Positions 12,201 to 24,564 of a DNA stretch of 64,000 nucleotides are shown here, piece by piece. This DNA is from Hippophae tibetana. Its lineage: Eukaryota > Streptophyta > Magnoliopsida > Rosales > Elaeagnaceae. Below the pieces are notes generated by a model that searched no databases, was not told where the DNA came from, and saw only the letters and a program-made list of their open reading frames with translations. The stretch is from positions 29,101,659 through 29,165,658 of the forward strand of contig CM072811.1 in assembly GCA_037013495.1 (NCBI GenBank), written 5' to 3'. How positions within the stretch are numbered: the stretch's first letter is position 1; each line of letters begins with the position of its first letter. The position numbers were made by a program, and so were the translations under genes.

Positions 12201-13580
12201 CACTTTCAAAATATTAGGCGATAATTGATTTAACTTTAAACACTATATGGGCCACAAAATAGTGCAACTCAGACTTCTTAACACACTCTATTTTAATTTT
12301 GGACATTTGAGTTAATGGTTTCTTAGGTTTCTTTTTTTGTGTAGTTTTTGTAGTAAAAACTTTACATTTGGAAAAAGTTTGAGGTATCTTGAAACATTTG
12401 TAATGGTGATAGAATAATAGGTATAAAAAATCTACCCTTAGGTCTAATATGCCATTTCCTACCACAATAATGACAGATGGGAACAAACTAAATTTTCTTA
12501 GAGTGATAAGGTACATAAATTATCTTCCCTGCCTGAGCAACGGTAGGTCTTAAAAATTGAGTTTTGGATAATGAAGGTGTTGACTATTCATTTATGTATA
12601 CAAGATGTCTCTTATCTCCATGTGGATTTCTATAATCTAGGACTATTGTTAATTTTTCAGCACCTATGGTCAAATTCCTCACCCTCTTTTTAGCATTACT
12701 AAGTTCTTACCTAAGTTTTTTCTTCCTCATTGGTTTCTATAAGTCTCAGATTCAGGGTATTAATATGTTCAGACAATTCCTTTTTATCTTTCTCTAGGCT
12801 AGAGGAATTTGTTTTATAAACATTGATGATATCATTAAGTTTAGTTACTTCAACAAGTAGTGTATCTCTCTTTTTCCTAGCACCTAGAAAATCCATGAAT
12901 AGTTCTTTGAAATTCAATACATTGAACTTAGACGGTAAGAGAGAAGAGTTTACTTCCTCATTCTCTTCATTTGAGTTAGAGTCAGAGTCATTGTGATGTG
13001 CTTTGGTAGTTATAGTGAAGTCACAATAGTTAGTGTGATCATCCTCTGAGTTACTAGCATTATCATGCTCACTTTCTATGTCACTAAGTATAGCATTAAA
13101 AGGTTTTCCAACTTTCTTTTAATTGCTCACATATTTTGTAGAAATATGACTAAAGTCTCCATAAGTAAAGCATTGAGGACTAGTATGCTTAGTTTTCTTA
13201 CCATCAGGGATATGAGGCTTAATGTCCCTTGACTTTTGGTCCCTCGAATGATTGGATTGTCCCTTGTTAGATTTATTATTCTATTGACCCTTCTTCTTTA
13301 TGAACTTCTTAAATTTTTGTGCTAACAAGACTAGTAACTCATCATTCATATCCTCATCACTATCAAAGATGTCATTTTTGGAGCTTTTGAATTCCAGATC
13401 TTTTTTTCTTGGGTGGATCAAGAGGAAGATCATAGGTTTGGTTTGACCCAACAAGTTCATCAATGTTTATTGTGTCCACATTCTTTCTTTCCTCTATCGA
13501 TGTAACCTCCATCTTGTAGTCTACTATTAAGAAGCTTAGGAGTTTGTGTACTTTTATATGATGTGGAATTTTATCACCAA
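9280..13580 (-). pseudogene. copia gag-pol remnant (SIRE-like)
   Basis: The longest surviving pieces are RNase H at 9354-9560 (PLYCDNSNAICISKN, NIDIRHTFIQE), reverse transcriptase to RNase H at 9639-10136 (MDDIVFGST, the YVDD-box block, then RSMIGFLLYLTASKLDIGFS), integrase at 11551-11814 (CGPCKLGKQTRIAYKKI, LIHIDLMVPI), GAG-pre-integrase at 11833-12042, and gag at 12711-13580 (IDELVGSNQTYDL). A zinc knuckle is readable near 13120-13160. Domain order is that of a complete copia polyprotein apart from the gag N-terminus. It is broken many times and is treated as a fossil. Confidence 0.85.
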
Positions 13581-13852
13581 GGTTAGAACAAGATGACCCA
13601 TTCATCATGACCACTCATGTTAACCAAGTATTCTATGTAGAAGATTCTACAGACACAAAGTGGTCAGTTGTGTTGATACCACCTAAGCGAGAGTTTTGTC
13701 ACAAAGAGGAAGAATTAAATGAGATTTTGTTTGAATATTGATCTTTTGCATGAAATATACCTAACTTAAATTATGCTAATGATTTAGAAGGTAATAATTC
13801 AATATATATGCGCAATGATTGTGAGCCAACTTGGATTGATCAAGGAAGATAA
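13580..13852 (+). pseudogene. TNP2-like CACTA transposase, C-terminal end
   Basis: The frame opens with RLEQDDPFIMTTHVNQVFYV and continues to DSTDTKWSVVLIPPKREF, the usual end of plant En/Spm TNP2 transposases (DUF4216-type). The first frame stops at 13739-13741. Homology then continues in another frame, ending at about 13852 with a terminal phrase like CEPTWIDQGR, so at least one frameshift and one stop are present. The catalytic domain is not in the window. It is better preserved than the copy at 3300-3572, and the two share the same motif order. Confidence 0.75.
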
Positions 13853-13971
13853 ATTTTTCTTTATTTGCAATTTTTTTGTTAGGTATGCATCGTAAAAAAT
13901 ATTATGTGTTTGTTTCTATTTATAACTTACATCTATAATTCTAATTTTATTATTTCTTTTCGATTATAAAT

Positions 13972-13973
<2 letters not shown>

Positions 13974-14015
<42 letters not shown>
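13974..14015. repeat. TA microsatellite
   Basis: About 20 uninterrupted TA units just upstream of the TNPA-like gene of the CACTA element. Confidence 0.95.
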
Positions 14016-14018
<3 letters not shown>

Positions 14019-14051
14019 TTTATAATGTTTTCATTCCTTGTCTATAGGTAT

Positions 14052-16440
14052 ATGGATCCTAATGAGATTGTTGATGATCATGACAAAGATGAAAGAGTTA
14101 GGAACGAACACGACTCCGCTGATGAGGAGAGTTCTACGAATGATGATACTTCTTTAGATACGGAAAGACCATATAAAAGAAGGAAGAAATAAAAAGTTAA
14201 AAATAAAATAGGTATAACAAAGATGAAGAAAATTGCTAAATGAACGGGCACAGAAAAAATTACAATTGAATTTGATAATGAATGCAATCTAATTGGAAAG
14301 AAGGGATCAAAAATGATTAGTTGGATATGTGTGTAAGGAAAAACAATGATTACGATTATTTATAATGATTGGCGGAAGGAAGTTTCTGAAGTAGAAAAAA
14401 CATGATATGGGCAACATTGAATGTAAGTATATATATTGCACTTGTACTTTTTGGTCCTTCTTTATTTATTTTTATTGTTAAATTTTCGTGTGAATTTATA
14501 GGAAAAATACAATCTTCCAAAGGCATTAAAACGTAAGTGCCTTAAGATGGCTGCTTCAGGATGGAATACATTCAAAAAGAATTTAAGGAAAAAAAACATT
14601 AAGCCTTATTTGGACCCATTGAATGAGAAGAAGCTATACAAACCACATAAGAAGTATGAATTGGTACACAATCATTGGCATGCGTTTTTGAATTACAAAC
14701 AATATGAGAAATTCAAGGTGTTATTGAATACAAAAGTATAAATACTACCATTTAATATTTTGAATTTATATGCCTTAACAACCCTATTCATATATGTGCT
14801 CTTATTAGAAATCAGGTTGCGAACATGTTGAGTTAAGGAAGCATAATGAGCATAATCATCATACATGAAGAATTGGTTTTTCCAACCTAAGAATTCAATT
14901 GGTGAGTTATTAAAATTAAGTTTAAATGATAATTAGTTAGATATTTGGGTATACAATGTTTTCGTAACTCATTACATATCTATAGGAGTCAAGAAGTGGT
15001 GGCATACAAATTCGGCGATCTCATGTATTTATCACAGCTAACACTCCTAAAGAAGGAGAGTTCAAAAGTAAACAAGTTCAAGATAAATTGGAAAAAGTGG
15101 TAATTATCCAAAATGTTAGATAATATGTTATGATTAACCGATTATATTTATGCTTATTATTTTATGTGTGAATTGATGTAAAGTAAAATGCAAGATAAGA
15201 TTGACAATTGTGAGATTGAAGAAAAGATGGGTGTAGATGAAATGGTAATGGCATTGGGGAAGGATCATCCAGGTCATTTTAAAGGATGCTCCCAATATAC
15301 AACATCTACTGAATATTTTGGCATGCCTAGAAAGTGCACTAATTATCCCTCCAATGAAATGGTAAATATCTTAAATGAGATGATGTCAATGAAGGAAAAG
15401 CTTGCAAGCTTTGATACCATGAAGGCATAGATAGATGCACTAAGAGCTGAGTTACTGGGAGATAGGAGTGTAGGACATTCAAGCCATTATCCATAACAAA
15501 ATCATCCAATTGATAGTTCCAATAGGACTTTTTGTACAAAAAAATATTACACCTACATCTACACCACACATCCAACGAATTGCCACTCCTCCCTATGTGC
15601 CTACATTTCATATGAGATTAATTGTAAGTAATCTTTAATATTTATTCTTTTTCATATTTTAATTTTGATTTGTGTGTTTTTTAAGTCATAGTATATATGT
15701 TTGTACTAATACTATATAGGGAAGAAATTGTTTGCATATGAGACACCATCTCGTATTGCGGCATGTAGGAGGGTAGATGATTCCTCTAGTGGTATTTGTC
15801 ATGGACAACCTTTGAAGGGGAGTTGGAAGGTTTCTGTTGTGGATGATATTGAAAAGAATTGTCCCTTACCTATACCAACAAGAGAACATAATACAATTGC
15901 GGAAGCAATCAAGTCATTTATTGCTTGGCCTCCACATCTCGTCATATTAGGAAAGGATGTAATAAGGATATTTTCCTTACCTTTTATATATTTTTTTCAT
16001 TGTTGATTAATTTAAAAATATAAATCTAATTTTATTAGATTTCTTAATATTGTAAATAATTAGGATTTAAGTAAGGAGGAATCAAAGTTACCTATTACCA
16101 TTGGCAACAAAAAAGGAAGCTCAAAGGAAAAATCGATGGACAAAATAGCTTCTAAGAAGCATGCTTTGGTACCAACAAAAAACTCAATTTCATATACATT
16201 TGCCCCAACTAGTGGTTTTCCTAAGCATGTTAGATTTCTTATAGTTGCATGCTCTTCTGCATCTTCGGTTAATAATATTGTTGTTAAAGTTCTAATGGAA
16301 GTTCAAATCTTAGGCAATGAACTGTCTATTTTTCTATCAGTTGAGTATGTAGAACAATTTTACACAAAGGTGGAGATTCGCTATTCAGTTGTCAAATTTT
16401 GGATACGGTTAGTTTATTTGATTTTAATTCATTTAATTTT
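14052..16440 (+). pseudogene. CACTA second gene: Transposase_24/TNPA-like with DUF8039-like segment
   Basis: Exon-like blocks separated by GT...AG-like introns: 14052-14335 (acidic N-terminus, basic RRKK patch, then IIYNDWRKEVSEVEK); 14500-14741 (LPKALKRKCLKMAASGWNTF and YELVHNHWHAFLNYKQYEKF, a DNA-binding-like Transposase_24 core); about 14990-15100; 15188-15430 (MVMALGKDHPGHFKGCSQY, the A-LG-x-H-x-G-R/H motif, then a coiled coil); 15720-15960 (HGQPLKGSWKVSVV and AIKSFIAWPPHLVI, DUF8039-like); and 16075-16410. In a working element this protein binds subterminal repeats beside the TNP2 transposase. Stops interrupt several blocks, for example near 14191 and 14334, so this copy is dead. It lies directly downstream of the TNP2 tail, the usual CACTA gene order. 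Confidence 0.75.
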
Positions 16441-16527
16441 ATGATAAGTTAATAGTTACTCACACACACACATACACACATATATATTATTTTGATTGTT
16501 ATTTTATCATTAATTTTTGAACTTATT

Positions 16528-17240
16528 TCATAGGCGATGCTATGATGAGTTGAAAAATAAACATTTGGATGATGTGATTAAATTTATTGATCCAAGTTGG
16601 TTGTATGTCATTAAAAAGAAGATAAGACGTACTCATATTGCGAGACATATTTTTGAAAGGATGTAAAATACTCAAGAGGGAGATGAGTGGATTATTTCAT
16701 ATAATGGAAGGTAAGTGAATTAGTATAACAGTTATGAAAAACTATGTTATGTAATCAAATGCATTTACCAATATATATCTTACTATAAATTGATTTAGGT
16801 ACCATTGGATCTTAATTGTGTACGAGCTATTCAAAAATACCATTTATTATTTGGATTCAATATGGGATGAAATGTTCTCTGGTATTGAAAACATTATGAA
16901 TGAGTAAGTTATATATTTTTTTAAATTTAATGTTATTATAAATAGTAAGTTCAATGTATCTTCACAAGTAACTCTTATGTCCTTATGTTTATGAGGATAA
17001 CTATTGTCAATCCACTTGCTTCTATTATTGACTTGGTAATAATTTAAGTAATTTTGTGTATTTTCATTTCTTGTTTTAATTTTGATTTCAATTTTTTATT
17101 AATCAAAATAGGTGGTTAATTATCTAACAATATGCTAAAATATGTGTACATTACAACTTAATCATGAAGGAACTTACACTGATACTGAACTTGATGAGAT
17201 ATGGAATGAGTGGGAAGAATTCACAAATAGATTCTTATAG
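16528..17240 (+). pseudogene. Ulp1-like (C48) protease segment of the CACTA gene
   Basis: Three exon-like blocks: 16530-16710 (KFIDPSWLYVIKKKIRRTHI, then EWIISYNGR before a GTAAGT donor); 16800-16905 (YHWILIVYELF and TIYYLDSIW); and 17110-17240 (GTYTDTELDEIWNEWEEF). The HW-x-LIV followed by YYLDS is the catalytic histidine/aspartate block of the Ulp1-type cysteine proteases that plant CACTA and Mutator elements often carry, and the last block is the usual C-terminal helix. The expected cysteine motif (D-C-G-Y/F) between them is not seen; its place is taken by unrelated residues. A stop lies near 16665. This is probably an extension of the preceding gene, but could be a separate gene. Confidence 0.65.
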
Positions 17241-17339
17241 TTATAACTAACCATATAGTTAAATAAAATGCTAAGGTGAATGATGTGGGATGTTCATGAC
17301 TGCTTTTTTAATCGAAAATCTGGATTTCTTGTTTCATTT

Positions 17340-17640
17340 TTAGAACAAGAAGTAGAAAGGACTCTTATGTTCTGGATGTTGTATATGTATGATTATATTC
17401 ATGGAATATGGATGTTGGTATGCTCATATATAGTAGATACTTATATTCACAGGTATTGTCCCACGGTGTCATTTATTATAGACATTTTTATGACACTATA
17501 ATCATGATGTAACCTAGATATTAAGAATAAATAAGTAGAAATGACTCTTGTGTTCTGGATGTTGTATATGTAGGATTATATTTATAGAATATGGATGTTG
17601 GTGTATTCATATTAGATGCTATTTTTTTATTGAGGAAATT
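17340..17640. repeat. 183-bp tandem repeats of the CACTA element (left of the gypsy insertion)
   Basis: The phrase ACTCTTNTGTTCTGGATGTT occurs at 17361 and 17544, a period of 183 bp, with the intervening sequence repeated. The same unit recurs on the far side of the gypsy element. Confidence 0.85.
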
Positions 17641-18626
17641 AATGCACATAGTAGATGCTGTCAAGGACCCTTCCTCTATCTCTCTGTTGTGCGTAATTGA
17701 TATGGGTAGTACTAAATAATAATGTTGTTATTGATACAGGGTGCATTACATTTCATCTTACTCTAAAGCATACACATGATTACATCTTCTTTTTTTCTTT
17801 TCATACAAGCTAAAGGTGCAAGGGTAGAGGTAATACTTATTAGTTAGGCATTAAATGTGGCTTACAGATAAGAAAGGTTTTTTGTTAGGCTCAAATGGGT
17901 GACTAAAGATATTAACAATTGTTAGCTTGAAAGGCTCAATCGATCCAAATAAGGCCTAAATCATTTCTCTTGCTGAATACTATTTAGGATTTCGCCTCAA
18001 GAGATGATCAAATAGATTCTAAAACTTGGTAGATCTAATTAACTCGCATAACTCACTACAAATTTTCTCTCAATAAACACACCAAAATCAATCATTAACA
18101 TGTGCATAAAAGTTGAATCAATTCAATCAAAACTAACAAGCATATCACATTATTAATGTAAATATCTTAACAAATATGTTACATTCCTTATCCTAGTCAT
18201 GAAAACCAATTTTTATCATAGAGTTCATATGTTTTATATCAAGCATGCGTGTATTTAGTTTTCATATATTTATCAATTTCTCCCCAAATCATGATTAAAA
18301 ATAGCCTAAAAATTAAAAAAACAATTCCCTAAAAATTAAAATGCATACTAAATACTAATGTAGAGAATGAAGTTCTCTCCCCCAAACTTAAATTACACAT
18401 TGTCCCTAATATGCACATATAAATATGAAAAGGTCAAAGAAAAGAAAACTCCTTTAGTCATGGCACACCACATCTGTCATTGAAATGCTCATTCTTGTTA
18501 TGTCATTGCTCTACCCATTTATTCATCTACAAAACAAAAACAATGAAAATATAAGTAAAATAACGTTAGGTTGCCTCCCAACCAGCGTCACGTTTAACGT
18601 CCCTGACTAGATGGTCATATCAAGTC

Positions 18627-20789
18627 CTAAGGTGCATCTACTAGGGTTATCACAAGTGTTTCATTTGATACTTTATCTTCATAATAATGCTTCACCTTAT
18701 GCCCATTAACCATAAATCGCTCTTTATCTTTATTTTCTAATTCAATGGCTCCATGGTTGGTTACATTAGTGATGATGAATGGTCCTGACCATTTACTCTT
18801 TAATTTTCCTGGAAACAATTTGAGTCTTGAGTTGTACAGTAACACTTTCTGACCTGGTTCAAAGATACGGTGCACAATTTTTTTATCATGCCATCGTTTT
18901 GTCTTTTCTTTGTAAATCTTGGCATTTTCATAAGCATTCCACCATAATTCATCCAATTCATTTATTTGAAGCACTCTTTTCTCACCAGCTGCATCTATGG
19001 ACATATTCAACTGTTTCAATGCCCAATATGATTTGTGTTCAAATTCTATTGGTAAGTGACAAACCTTTCCATAAACTAGGTTATATGGGGTGGTACCAAT
19101 TGGTGTTTTAAATGCAGTTCTATACGCCCATAAAGCATCATCCAACTTAGATGACCAATCCTTCCTAGAGATGTTCACAGTTTTCTCCAAAATTCTTTTT
19201 ACTTCTCTATTAGATACTTCTAATTGTCCACTTGTTTGGGGATGGTAAGGGGTATACACTTTATGCTTAATCTCATACTTAGACATTAAGGAATTAAATG
19301 CTTTATTGCAGAAGTGACTTCCTCTATCACTAATAATGATCCTAGGAGTTCCAAACCTAGTTAAAATATTTTTCTTCAAAACTTTCATGACAACTTTTGC
19401 ATCACATTTGTTGCTAGAAATGGCTTCTACCCACTTTGACATGTAATCCACTCCTACGAGTATGTATTGGTTGCCAAATGATGGAGGAAATGGTCCCATA
19501 AAGTCGATGCCCCACACATCAAACAATTCCACTTGAAGTATACTGTTCAGATGCATCTCATCTCTTTTTGAAATATTACCTATCCTTTGAGATCTATCAC
19601 ATATCTTTACATAATTGTAAGCATCTTTAAATAGTGTAGGCCAAAAATAACCGGATTGAAGTACTTTAGATGCTGTTTTTGAGCTCCCAAAGTGACCTCC
19701 ATAGTCTGAGCTATGGCAATGGTAAAGGATACTTTCAACTTCATCACTAGGGACACACCTCCTCAAAATACCATCACCACATTCTTTATAGAGGTTTGGG
19801 TCTTCCCAAAAATACTGTTTAATATCATGGAAAAACTTCTTCTTTTGTTGCCATGTGAGGTTCAGTGGAAGAACGTTGGCGGCAAGAAAATTTGAAATTT
19901 CTCCATACCATGGAACTTTTTTTTGAGCTATAGAAAATAGTTTCTCATCTGGGAAAGATTCCCCAATTATCATATTATCATCCATTTTTGCTCTTCTCTC
20001 TAGTCTAGATAGATGGTCTGCTATCTGATTTTCTGTTCCTTTTTTATCACGAATTTCCAAGTCGAATTCTTGTAGAAGAAGCACCCATCTTATCAATCTT
20101 GGTTTTGCATCCTTCTTCATCATGAGATACTTTATTGCAGAATGATCTGTGTAAATAGTCACTTTGGTGCCAACCAAATAAGATCTGAATTTCTCAAAGG
20201 CATATACAATGGCTAGGAGCTCTTTCTCTGTAGTAGCATAATTCATTTGGGCCTCATTTAGTGTCTTGCTTGCGTAGTATATGGAACAAAATTTTTTGTC
20301 TCTTCGTTGTCCAAGAACAACTCCAATAGAAAAATCACTTGCGTCACACATCAATTCAAAGGGCTTGTTCCAATCCGGTGTGACTATAACTGGTGCTGAC
20401 ACTAATCTCTCTTTAAGCACTTGAAATGTTGTTAAACATTTATCATCAAACTTGAAAGACATGTTTTTTTCCAAAAGATTACACAAGGGTTTGGAGATTT
20501 GGGAAAAGTATTTTATGAATCTACGATAAAAGCCTGCATGCCCAAGAAAACCTCTTACTCCTCGTACATTGGTAGGTGGTGGTAGTTTCTTGATCAATTC
20601 TATTTTAGCTCTATCCACCTCAATGCCATTAGCTGAGATTTTGTGGCCCAAGATTATACCTTCATTTACCATGAAATAACATTTCTCCCAATTTAAAACC
20701 AAATTTTTTTCTTCCCATCTTTGTAACACTAGGGAGAGATAGTGTAGACATTCATCAAATGAGTTTCCAAAGACCAAAAAATCATCCAT
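18627..20789 (-). pseudogene. gypsy Pol, C-terminal part: reverse transcriptase end, RNase H, integrase
   Basis: A single open frame of 720 residues. It starts in the reverse transcriptase palm with [11 protein letters not shown] (F-M-D-D box), then the thumb with [17 protein letters not shown], RNase H with [16 protein letters not shown] and [11 protein letters not shown], a degraded zinc-binding HHCC region near residues 360-410, the integrase core with [18 protein letters not shown] and [20 protein letters not shown], and a C-terminal SH3-like segment with [12 protein letters not shown]. The motifs are those of the Athila/Tat branch. It is the downstream part of the element polyprotein and is separated from the upstream frame by a break. 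It would act in reverse transcription and integration, but only as part of a whole element, and this copy is broken. Confidence 0.9.
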
Positions 20790-20795
20790 GAAGAT

Positions 20796-22790
20796 TTATA
20801 GATGCTTCTCCACCATGTCTGAGAAAATGGCCATTATGCATCGTTGAAATGTAGCAGGTGCATTACATAATCCAAAAGGCATTCTCCTAAAAGAAAAAGT
20901 TCCATAAGGACATGTGAATGTGGTCTTTTCTTGATCTTCAGGTTCCACAACAATCTGGTTATAACCAAAGTATCCATCTAGAAGGCAAAAGAAAGAATAC
21001 CCAGCTAATCGGTCAAGCATTTGATCCATAAATGGGAGAGGAAAATGATCCTTCCTTGTAGTTTTATTTACTTTATGAAAATCCATACATACTCTCCATC
21101 CCGTGACAGTCCTAGTAGGTATTAACTGATTAGACTCATTTTCCACCACAGTTATTCCTCCTTTCTTCGGTACACATTGGACTGGACTTACCCATTCACT
21201 ATCTGATATTGGGTAAATAATGCCCATGTCTAGCCACTTAACAATTTCCTTCTTCACCACTTCTTTCATAATGGGATTTAAGCAGCGTTGTGCATCCTTG
21301 GTGGTTTTAGCCCCGTTTTCTAGCAAGATTTTGTGCATGCATATTGATGGGCTTATGCCTTTGATGTCGGCAATAGACCAACCTATAGCTTTTTTGAAGT
21401 TTCTTAGCACCTTTAGTAGTGCTTCCACTTGCTCCATACTTAGATCAGTCGAGATTATGACTGGAAGTGTCTCGTTATCACCCAAAAATGTATAACGAAG
21501 ATGAGAAGGTAAAGGTTTAAGCTCTAATTTTGGTGGCTCTTCAATGGATGGTTTCAACCGTGAGCTTATTTCAAGACATTCCAAAATTGTATTTGATGCA
21601 CACATGATAGGCGTGTCCTCCAAAAAGTTCACACAATTCACAATATCAACCTTTGATTCCATATTTTCAAAATTAAAACAACTTGAGTTGTTTTCTATTG
21701 AATTAATGTCCTTGTTCATAGCATCATATGTTAAGGTCATAAGTGGGGGTGATTCAACAAGTCTTGTTAGGCTACTGACATGAATTTGTGCACCTATATG
21801 TGTGTCCTGGTATTCATTAGTATGTGTGTTTACAGAATTAACAAGCACAAACTCTAAAGCATCAATAGGGCACATGTCATAAAGCACATCAGTGGTTAGC
21901 TCATCAGTGCTATCTATTCGAAAGCAATCACCAACATTATCATTATCAGAAAATTTAATTGCTTTGAACACATTAAATGTTACTTGTTCATCTTGTACTC
22001 TTATTGTAAGTTCACCTTTTTGTACATCAATGAGTGCTCTTCCGATTGCTAAGAATGGACGACCAAGTATGATAGGAATGTCATGGTCCTCTTCCATGTC
22101 TAGCACAATGAAGTCCGCCGGAAAGATGAATTTGTCTACTTTTACTAGCAAATCTTCTACCACATCCCGAGGTCTTTTAATTGACCTGTCTACCATTTGC
22201 AATGTTACTAAAGTGGGTTTGGCTTTACCAACCCCTAATCTCTGGAAGACCGATAATGGCATAAGGTTAATACTAGAATCCAAGTCACATAGTGCCTTGC
22301 CAAAACGGATGTTCCTAATAGTGCAAGGGATGTCAAAACTACCCGGATCTTTCAATTTTTGTGGTATTTTTCTATTAAGGATGGCACTACAACCTTCAGT
22401 CAAGGTTATTGTTTCATGATCTTCAAGCCTCATTTTCTTTGATATTATATGCTTCATGAATTTGGCGTAAGATGGCATTTGTTCAAGTGCCTCTACAAAT
22501 GGTATGTTTATGTGTAGCTTCTTGAAGACTTCTAGAAATTTTGAAAAATGCGCATCTGACTTTTGCTTTTGCAATCTTTGAGGGAAAGGAATAGTGGGTT
22601 TGTAAAGGTTTCTCTTTTTTTGCTGAACTATTTCCTTTCCATTACTCTTTTTATCCACTACTTCCCTTTCATCCTTTTTAGTCTTATATTCCTCTTTATC
22701 CTTTTGAGTCTCATCTCCTTCTAGAGTTTTACCATTCCTCAAGGTTATAGCACTGCAATGGTCCTTCCCTTCTCTTCTAGGGTTTATCAT
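20796..22790 (-). pseudogene. gypsy Pol, N-terminal part: protease and reverse transcriptase start
   Basis: A 664-residue frame. The first part is a basic, lysine-rich end of Gag. The middle holds a retropepsin-like domain with ALCDLDSSINLMPLSVFQ (around residue 165, where the usual D-x-G catalytic triad appears as DLDS), then KFIFPADFIVLDM and IPIILGRPFL. The last third is the reverse transcriptase fingers and palm with WVSPVQCVPKKGG, CMDFHKVNKTTRKDHFPLPF and TFSFRRMPFGLCNAPATFQR. Closest in style to Athila/Tat elements. It is the middle part of the polyprotein. Confidence 0.9.
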
Positions 22791-22860
22791 TGTGTCATTG
22801 GGAAGGTTACCTTGAGGCCTTTGGCTTATGGCTTGGGCACCCCATTTGGTTCTCCAAATT

Positions 22861-24266
22861 TCAAATCAAAGCCTCTTGAGTGGACACTTTTGTATTTACA
22901 GATTGGATGAAGTCTTTCATCATCTCTATTAAGGCATTTGAATTGTCCTCAGTAGGTGGCTTCTTCTCTTGGGCCTGCGATTGATGTGGTTGTTGAAAAC
23001 TAGGTGGTTGAAACGATTGACGGTTGAATTGATTACCACCTTGATTGTTGTTATTACAACAAGAGAAATTTGGATGTTGTCTCCATCCTAGGTTATATGT
23101 GTTTGAGTATGGATTATTGTTTCGATTCACATTACCCATATAGCAAATGGATTCAGGATTATTTGGACAATTATCAAACAAGTGAGCTTTTCCACAAAAC
23201 ACACATGACACTCCTAAATCTTGGACCTGGTTTATACTCCTTGGCGAGTTTTGAACCTTCAAAAGATTAACCAAAGATGAAACTTGAGCTGTAAGTGTTG
23301 TGATATCATTTACCTCATGCATTCCAACTACTTTTCTCGTGGTTGTCATTCTGCCCATTGGCCATTGATAATTATTGCTAGCCATTTTCTCAAGTAAATC
23401 ATAAACTTGATTGTAAGATTTGCCTAGCAAAGCTCCATTAGCCGATGCATCAACGATAGTCCTTGTTTGAGCATTGAGACCATTGTAAAAAGTTTCCATT
23501 TGAATCCAAGAAGGAATACTATGATGAAGGAACTTCCTTAGCAAATCCTTGAATCTTTCCCATGCTTCATATAGAGATTCTTCGTGTTGTTGGTAGAAAG
23601 TAATTTCATTCCTAAGCTTAGCATTTTTTGTTGGTAGGAAGTATTTCATCAAGCATTTCTCCGCCAAACCATTCCAAGTTGTAATGGAATCAGGTGGCAA
23701 AGAGTTTAGCCAAGCTCGAGCACAGTTTCGCAAAGAATAAGGGAATAATCTAAGCCTAAATGCCTCTTATGTCACACCATTGAACTTAAATGAATCTACA
23801 ACTTCAATAAACAATATGAGATGAAGATGAGGATCCTCTGTCGGTAATCCACTGAATTGTCCAACTGTTTGTAGCATTTGAAACATCATTGGCTTTAATT
23901 CAAATTGATTAGCTTGGATGTTTGGCCTTGTAATACTTGGATTCAACCCTTCCAACATAGGTATTGCATATTCATTCATAGCTCTATCTCTATCATCTAT
24001 CAAAAATATTTGATTATTCAAGTTTAGCTCATTATTGTTTATTTCTAATTCAACCCTTCCAACATAGGTATTGCATATTCATTCATAGCTCTATCTCTAT
24101 CATCTATCAAAAATATTTGATTATTCAAGTTTAGCTCATTATTGTTTATTTCTAATGGATTAGCCATTTCTTCCTCTAGGGTGACTTGTTGTTTTCTAAT
24201 TGATCTCAAAGTACGCTCAATTTCAAGATCTAAAGGTAATATTTTTCTCTCATGAACTCTACTCAT
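22861..24266 (-). pseudogene. gypsy Gag (Retrotrans_gag)
   Basis: The main frame (22861-23733) carries the Athila-type capsid segment with ARAWLNSLPPDSITTWNGLA and ESLYEAWERFKDLLRKF, a MASNNYQWP stretch, a CCHC-like zinc knuckle (CVFCGKAHLFDNCPNN) and a glutamine/asparagine-rich tail. N-terminal Gag sequence continues upstream to 24266. It is broken in more than one place. A close relative of the C-terminal part lies at 42720-43405 on the plus strand. Confidence 0.85.
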
Positions 24267-24540
24267 ACAATAGACTCAATTATGTTTCTACAATACTAAA
24301 GGAGATTTCTAAATAAAAACTAAAACAAATTAACAACTAAATAAATCAATCAAATAAATAAGTAAAGAAAAAAAATAAAAATAAAAATTAACTAGAATAA
24401 ATAAATAAATAAGTCCCTAAAAAATTATAAATAAATTTAGATTAAAATTAAAGTAAAGAAAAATAAATTAAGAATTTTTTTTTAAAATAAAAAAAATAAA
24501 ATTAATAATTAAAAAAAATATTAATTTCTAAAATTAATAA

Positions 24541-24557
24541 TCCCCGACAACGGCGCT
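24541..24557 (-). other. Primer-binding site of the gypsy element
   Basis: On the minus strand, after the LTR and a short spacer, the sequence reads TAGCGCCGTTGTCGGGGA. This is a near match to TGGCGCCGTTGCCGGGGA, the usual Athila/Tat primer-binding site (aspartate tRNA type). Confidence 0.85.
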
Positions 24558-24564
24558 AAAAACT

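Larger units (their letters stand above)
6205..13580 (-). mobile_element. SIRE-like Ty1/copia remnant (minus strand)
   Basis: Read right to left: truncated gag (about 13580-12700, zinc knuckle near 13160-13120), GAG-pre-integrase (12042-11833), integrase (11814-11160), reverse transcriptase (about 10500-9640), RNase H (9600-9280), a noncoding 3' region with a purine-rich tract, and one long LTR (about 7869-6205). The long LTR and long post-pol region fit the SIRE/Maximus branch. The coding part is clearly broken, with roughly ten or more interruptions. Only one LTR is seen. The gag end abuts CACTA transposase sequence at about 13580. A plus-strand relative lies at 35485-38700. Confidence 0.85.

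Noticed and set aside
21220-22419. Plus-strand frames of 79-175 residues opposite gypsy Pol
   Set aside because: They are antisense shadows of the real minus-strand protease and reverse transcriptase frame.
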